Shown piece by piece: positions 58,501 to 64,000 of a DNA stretch of 64,000 nucleotides. The notes below the pieces were generated by a model. The model was not told the DNA's origin, did no database searches, and was given only the letters and a program-made list of their open reading frames with translations. Made by a program: the position numbers and the translations under genes. Position 1 is the first letter of the stretch. Each line of letters opens with the position of its first letter. Source of the DNA: Bos javanicus (Eukaryota; Chordata; Mammalia; Artiodactyla; Bovidae); assembly GCF_032452875.1 (NCBI RefSeq), contig NC_083897.1, positions 5,686,854 through 5,750,853 on the forward strand. The letters run 5' to 3'.

Positions 58501-59142
58501 TTCTTTTTGTTTGTTTTAGATTTCTATTGAGATAAAATTCACTGTTTTATTTATTGTACATAAAAATATTACAGAAAGAAATTGAGTTCTAGTATGACAG
58601 TATCTTCCTAAATAAAGGCTCCTACCTTTTTTTTTAAACTGACAAATGGTTATGAGAACTCACAGTCCTGGATCATCTTAATGCAGTTTCAGTGACTGGT
58701 AGGCATAGTCTGTCTTTTACAGTCCATCCTATGCCTAGGACAGAAATTCCCGTGCCCCAATCTAAAGCATTTACCTTGCCTCCCCAGTAGACTCTGGATT
58801 TCACTTTTTCTCCTCTAATCTCATCAGATTTTCAAATTTATTGTTCAGTTTCTTGGTCTCTAAGCTGCCTATTCTAGAATGAAAGATCCAGATTACCTTT
58901 CTTGGTTTCCTTCTCCTTTTATATCTTTATAAGTTTTTACCACCATTTTAGTTCTCTAGTGCCTTCCTAGAGACTTAAATTTTGTCATTTGTAAATATTT
59001 TTCTTTCTTTCTTTTTCAGACAACAGACTTTAAAAAATATTTATGGCAGGCTTTCTGGTTGTTTTGGGGGGAAGTTGGTCTTTATTGCTTCTTATTAGCT
59101 AGTTACCTTTATACACAGTAGAAATCTGCTAGTTGGTTTTCA
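58501..59142. other. Unassigned
   Basis: 58515-58560 resembles the very end of an L1M in antisense. Otherwise nothing supported. Confidence 0.35.
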
Positions 59143-59656
59143 GTTCAGATCAGTTCAGTTGCTCAGTCGTGTCTGACTCTTTGCGACCCCATGAATCACA
59201 GCACGCCAGGCCTCCCTGTCCATCACCAACTCCCGGAGTTCACTGAGACTCACGTCCATCGAGTCAGCGATGCCATCCAGCCATCTCTTCCTCTGTCGTC
59301 CCCTTCTCCTCCTGCCCCCAATCCCTCTCAGCATCAGAGTCTTTTCTAATGAGTCAACTCTTCGCATGAGGTGGCCAAAGTACTGGAGTTTCAGCTTTAG
59401 CATCATTCCTTCCAAAGAAATCCCAGGGCTGATCTCCTTCAGAATGGACTGGTTGGATCTCCTTGCGGTCCAAGGGACTCTCAAGAGTCTTCTCCAACAC
59501 CACAGTTCAAAAGCATCAATTCTTCAGCGCTCAGCCTTCTTCACAGTCCAACTCTCACATCCATACATGACCATAGGAAAAACCATAGCCTTGACTAGAC
59601 GGACCTTTGTTGGCAAAGTAATGTCTCTGCTTTTCAATATGCTATCTAGGTTTTAA
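59143..59656 (-). mobile_element. BovB LINE, young 3' fragment
   Basis: About 510 bp, tail complement mixed (GTTCAGATCAGTTCAG). The minus frame at 59155-59484 holds the C-terminal ORF2 part. TGA at 59524-59526 as in the other copies. About 97% identical by eye to 55606-56115, in the same orientation 3.5 kb away. Confidence 0.95.
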
Positions 59657-62600
59657 AATGTCCTTATTTGGCCAAATAAAATTTCTGCAATCTTTTATCA
59701 GATCCCCAGAGTCTTTTTGTGGAGATTTTGCTTGCCCACAAAATCTCTAGGTTTAAGAGCCACTGATTAAGCAGATACAAAAGAAGTAAATGTTCCCAAT
59801 CTTGTGATTAAGGAGCTTATAAAATCATAGTTACCATGGAAGAAGTAATTAGTGACTTGTAGAATATTGTATTTATTACAAAGCTTTGATTGAATAGCAT
59901 GATCTCCAATAGTAGTTCAGAATTCACATAGAAGATGGGTCTAGAGCTAGGGTTTGAAGGATAGAGATTGCCATACGTTGGGGGAGAGTATTTTGGACAT
60001 GCAACAACCTAAACTAAGGCTTAGTCACCATTGAACTGATTTAATTCATAGCATAATGACTGAATAGTTTATCCCTTAGTCCTTCTTTCCCTTGGTATGT
60101 TGTTAATACTAATCAGACTCTGCTGAAAACTTGGGAATTCATTGGTGTACACTGTGATACATGTGTTAATTTGATTGCCTGTGATTTCTGTCGCAGACCC
60201 AGGAGTGCAGCAAACATGCAGGTAATTGTATAAACTCTGCATTGTTCCCTAGCTGGGTGTTTTACAATCATTTCCACCCCAGGAGAATCCCAGCTAACCC
60301 AGCTGTTTTCTTCTAATGCTCAGTTTAGGGACTCCCCTGTACTCACTCCCCTGCCTTGGTACCTGAGTGAGACATTTGTGATTATAAGCCTAAAGCATAA
60401 AAGTAAAGATTAGGAACCACATTGCACCTCCCTGTTCAGGCTGCTGATTTCACCTGGCTGAAGTGACAGTGTTTTGGAGCTCAGTATTTTTTTTTCTGTG
60501 AATCTGCTGAAGATGCATGAAACATCTTATATAATTTGTGAGGGCACAGAGCCTCTATCTTTTAGGTATTCAGTTGGTCTGAATCTCTGGCAGAGGTCAA
60601 GAGAGCTGACACGGTAGTATTGTGAGCATGACTTTAATTTCATAAGCTCAGGTGCATAAGAAGTATTTTATATGTTTTCTCTAAATCAGGTTTCATCTAC
60701 TCTGAGCCCCCAATTCATCAGGCTAGTTGGAAATTCAATCTCAGTTATCATTGGTCCTTTATCTTATCCCTGTGCTTCCTCCATTGTTCAGTGGTCTTGG
60801 GAGTCTAGCACAGAGCAGAACATGCAGGGAGGGCTCTTTGATCTTTGGGTCATACTGATCACCACTGATGGACTCCTCATCCAAGCCTGCCCAGACACTT
60901 GAAGGGAAGTTCTGCTGTGGCCTCCGTGGATTTTTGCTGAGTCTTTGTGTCCTTGGGCCCATGAGGTAGCCTCTTCAGACACCACCACATGTGTTCCTCC
61001 AAGATCCTGACACCATTGCAGGGAATTCTCAGAGGAAGAGGATCTAAGCACAGTCCCCTCCATAGCCTTCTAGCATCTTTTCTTCTTTTCACAGAGGCAA
61101 AGATGAAAATATAGTGGCAAGTACTGTGAAGTTACCTCCCAACTCTGCTGCTAGTAGATATCTCTCTCTTTCACTGGGTGAAAGGGGTTTGTGGGAACCT
61201 GGCAACTAAGAGAAGCAAAGGAGCTTTAGAGTCGTCAGTTGATTACCTATTTGGCCTCAGGTCCTATGCAATGAATAACATCTAGTCTGTGTGCTCAGAT
61301 TCTGTTCTAGAGGAGGACAAAGATGTAAGGGCAAAAGAGGCCCTTACTGCTGCCGACCTCAGCTTCTGAGGGGAGCATCTTAACTCTTAGCTCTCACATT
61401 GCCTTTTTCATTTTAACTGGTAATTATGAGTCAATTTTCCTTTGGGGATGTTTGGCCTGTAACTATGGGAATGGACGAGTGTGCCTATTTCTGTAGTAGG
61501 TGTTCTTGGGCTGTGCGGCCTCAAAGGCCGGAACTGCGTGGCTCAGGCACTTTTCTGAAATCTGTGCCTTTGCAAGACTTCCTGCTGCAGATAAGGACAG
61601 CGACTTCTCTTATCTGCTTGTCCCTAGTTGCCTCTCTCTGGCAAGCCACTGACTTCACCTGCAGAGCTATATTGCTTTTATTCCTGAATTATACACTGCA
61701 GGCACTCGAGATTAGTGCCAAGAGAGGAGAAAGGGGAACTGTTTCTGGGGAAAGGAATTGTGTAGGTGCTAGTTGCTTTAAAAGCTAGGGGCTAGAGTGG
61801 TATTTAGTCAAACATGGCTGCCACACAGCAATGAAAAGGCCTTTTGGCATCGTTTTCAAAGAGCTCTACACTGACATGCTTCGTACTCTGATAGTTATTC
61901 TAGGGAAATGTGTATAAAATGTTTCAGCCTTTTAAAAAAAATTCCTCACCTGTTTTAGCTGTATATCACATTTTTGCTGAAGCTTCTGGAATACTAATGA
62001 TATCAGGTTTTTGTTAATTCAGTGATGCTGTGTTGTAAACTGAAAAGTTTACATTCTTGGCCCATACTGTTTTAATTTTCTAACCATCTGAGCAAACTGC
62101 ACCTCTTACTTGATAAGTATCTAATGTTCTTCTTGTCAAGTATATGTTTCTCCTAAGAAACTTAGTCCTGGGGAGAGCATTTTATGTGCAATTTTGACTT
62201 TGTATTTTGTAAGCCTCTATTAATGTTTTTTTCCCTCTCCATAGAAGTGGGGCTCCTTTTCAGAGTTTTATCTTTTTTAACAAATGTGAGTAAATCTAAG
62301 TGGAACTTCTACAGAGAGCCCTTAAAATTGCCCTAATGACTTAGGGGTATCAAGGTTACCGGTATTCTTTTTAATTTAGGCAGAAGGGAATTAATTTTGA
62401 GGAAGAAGTACGTTAAACCACATTCTCCCAGCAGAAGTGAGGTTAGTTTCTTAAATATCTGTCTTCCTCTCACTTGAAATCTATCTATATGAGAGAAGGA
62501 AAGACAGCAGGCAGAACTGGAGAGTATTGAATGTATAAAGCAGATCACCTGGTTTCTCTGATTATTTTTTTCCTGTCCCATCTGGATGGTCCCTCTCCTT

Positions 62601-63179
62601 AGCCTGTTTTTGGACACCCCCACCTGCTTTCTACACCCTGACAAAACTTGGTCTGAAGAAGGAATTGGAAACATATTCACAGTAAAGTCTGAAAAACTTA
62701 ATGGCTTAACATGTCACTACTCTATGACACTTGCAAAACTCAAAAGAAAACCTCTCATAGATTTTCAGGCCTCAGTCCTTTAGTAGTACGTTTCTGTACT
62801 CCACTTCCAACCATCAGAATATCTGGTTAGGGTTTCCCTAGTGTTTTTTCATATATCTGATTCTGACTCAAAGTATCCATGCTGAGTGGCAGTTGAATTG
62901 TACCTGACCAAGTCTCTGATTTGATCTCTGACTCTGTGTGTGTGTAGGGGGAGGGCAGGGGGTTGGTGGTGGGGAATGGAGATGTAAAGAGGAAGAGCAG
63001 TGCTAAGAAGGAAGCAACTCTGTCATGCTTGTGCATCCTCTGTGGGTTGAATGGGGCTGTATTTCATGGAAAGATGGAAAACCAACCATAATTCCTGGTT
63101 ATGACTCTGGTGATTAACAAAGATAAAGGTGTGTCATTTAGAAAACATTTGGAGAGATGCCAGACTGGGATTGTATACA
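59657..63179. other. Repeat-poor 3.5 kb, no gene called
   Basis: The longest stretch here without recognised mobile elements. The plus frame at 61426-61788 (120 codons) has no recognisable domain, no splice support and no start context, so it is not called as a gene. A GATA-motif pair lies at 61588-61616, and a (TG)n followed by a G-rich run at about 62935-62975. Confidence 0.5.
61588..61616. promoter_or_regulatory. Candidate paired GATA-factor sites
   Basis: CAGATAAG (61588-61595) and its exact reverse complement CTTATCTG (61609-61616), 13 bp apart. Each contains the GATA-factor consensus AGATAAG. An E-box-like CACCTG follows at about 61657. Function is inferred from motif only. Confidence 0.35.
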
Positions 63180-63350
63180 TCATTCTAACTTAACTTCTTC
63201 TTAACTGTATATTCTTGGATGAATTCTTTCCCCTCTCTAGCCCTGGATTCCTCAAATGTAAAATGAAACTCCTGCCTACCTGCTGTTGAAGGATACCATG
63301 AAGAACAAAGGAGAGAATAAATATAAAAGCCTTTTGCAAACCCCAAAGCT
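63180..63350 (+). repeat. MIR SINE
   Basis: Plus-strand MIR: 'ttcttggatgaattctttcc' (63212), 'ctcaaatgtaaaatgaaac' (63252). Confidence 0.7.
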
Positions 63351-63654
63351 GTAAGTACAGTTTAAAGCTGAGATGTTTGTAAATGAGGACAACAGTTTAA
63401 TAATAATCAGCTGATTTCTTCAACCTCGCCTTCTCCTTGCTTTTCCCTGCAGTTGCATTGCCTTTTGCTTCCTTGGTTGGTAAAGGCCACACCAATGTAA
63501 AACTGGTGGCATAGCCTGGTTAGCCAAAATCATTTAGTGCTCCTGGGAAGTCATAGAGGGCCCTGTGCTCAGAAGGGCCCTGTACTTGGCTTAATGGTCT
63601 GTTTTCTTCACCTTGAAATTCTTTAAAAAGCTGTCACACATTTTCATTTTGCAC
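63351..63654. other. Unassigned
   Basis: No supported feature. Confidence 0.4.
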
Positions 63655-64000
63655 TTGTTCAGTGGCTCATTCTTGTCTGACTCTTTGCAACCCAATGGAC
63701 TGCAGCACAACAGGCTTTCCTGTCCTTCACTATCTCACAGAGTTTTCTCAAACTCATGTCCATTGAGTTGGTGATGCCTTCCAACCATCTCATCCTCTTT
63801 CATCCCCTTCTCCTCCTGCCCTCAATCTTTCCCAGCATCAAGGTCTTTTCTAAGGAGTCAACTGTTCTCATCAGATGACCAAAATACTAGAGCTTCAGCT
63901 TCAGTATCAGTCCTTCCAATGAATATTCAGGGTTGATTTCCTTTAGGATTGACTGGTTTGATCTCCTTGCAGTCCAAGGGATTCTCAGGTCTTCTCCAAC
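63655..64000 (-). mobile_element. BovB LINE 3' fragment, runs off the window
   Basis: Antisense BovB 3' end with several frame-breaking changes, of the older subfamily. It continues beyond 64000. Confidence 0.92.

Noticed and set aside
60183..60232. Possible 25-bp micro-exon between 'ttctgtcgcag' and 'gtaattg'
   Set aside because: Flanks look like splice sites but the exon is tiny, carries no recognisable coding content and has no partner exons in view.
61426..61788. 120-codon open frame in the repeat-poor segment as a gene
   Set aside because: No recognisable domain, no splice sites or promoter, and open frames of this size occur by chance in 64 kb.
1..64000. tRNA genes
   Set aside because: tRNA-like sequences seen all lie in Bov-tA or CHR SINE heads. 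No free-standing tRNA was recognised by eye.

Overview
The window is nuclear DNA of a ruminant, most likely a bovid. This rests on what is directly visible: nine BOV-A2 SINEs ending in (AGC)n, nine Bov-tA tRNA-derived SINEs, eleven fragments of the RTE-type LINE BovB, cetartiodactyl CHR-type SINEs and bovine-type L1 3' ends. These lie on an old mammalian background of L2, MIR, L1M, MER5A and Tigger1. I see no intact protein-coding gene, rRNA or tRNA gene, CRISPR array, prokaryotic element or CpG island. The longest open frames all belong to decayed BovB reverse transcriptases. The window is best read as intergenic or deep-intronic DNA.

Layout. 0-9 kb: a Bov-tA, a long antisense L2 (about 1.45 kb), a (TG)n tract beside a G-rich purine tract, two BOV-A2 copies, MER5A, MIR and L2 pieces, and a long unassigned stretch. 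9-20 kb: old L1/HAL1-like and L1M sequence carrying nested SINEs, a hAT element split by a Bov-tA, BovB 3' ends and an L1 whose 5' part is inverted (19.06-19.60 kb). 20-29 kb: two MIRs in tandem, an L2 split by other repeats, a 1 kb BovB and two BOV-A2 copies. 29.7-34.4 kb: an LTR-like repeat split by a BovB that holds an exact 135-bp tandem duplication, then another BovB abutting a Tigger1. 34.4-48.4 kb: mostly unassigned DNA with scattered SINEs, a CHR pair forming a perfect 56-bp inverted repeat, a young BovB inside an LTR-like repeat, and two possible non-coding regulatory blocks.

48.4-58.5 kb is a nested pile. One ancient antisense L1 can be followed in colinear order through at least eleven later insertions (L1 3' ends, Bov-tA, two CHR, two BovB, an ERV LTR, a hAT element with its own BOV-A2, an L1M with its own Tigger1, and a second Bov-tA). 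58.5-63.2 kb is repeat-poor and contains a paired inverted GATA motif. A BovB runs off the right edge.

There is no cooperating gene system here. The biology is insertion, nesting and decay of retroelements. The points most worth checking are an in-frame TGA found at the same ORF2 codon in all eight BovB copies that cover it, the nested L1 pile, the 135-bp exact duplication, the perfect CHR inverted repeat, the twin-primed L1, and a few candidate regulatory blocks. Repeat family names come from memory of consensus sequences and were not checked with a repeat-masking program.
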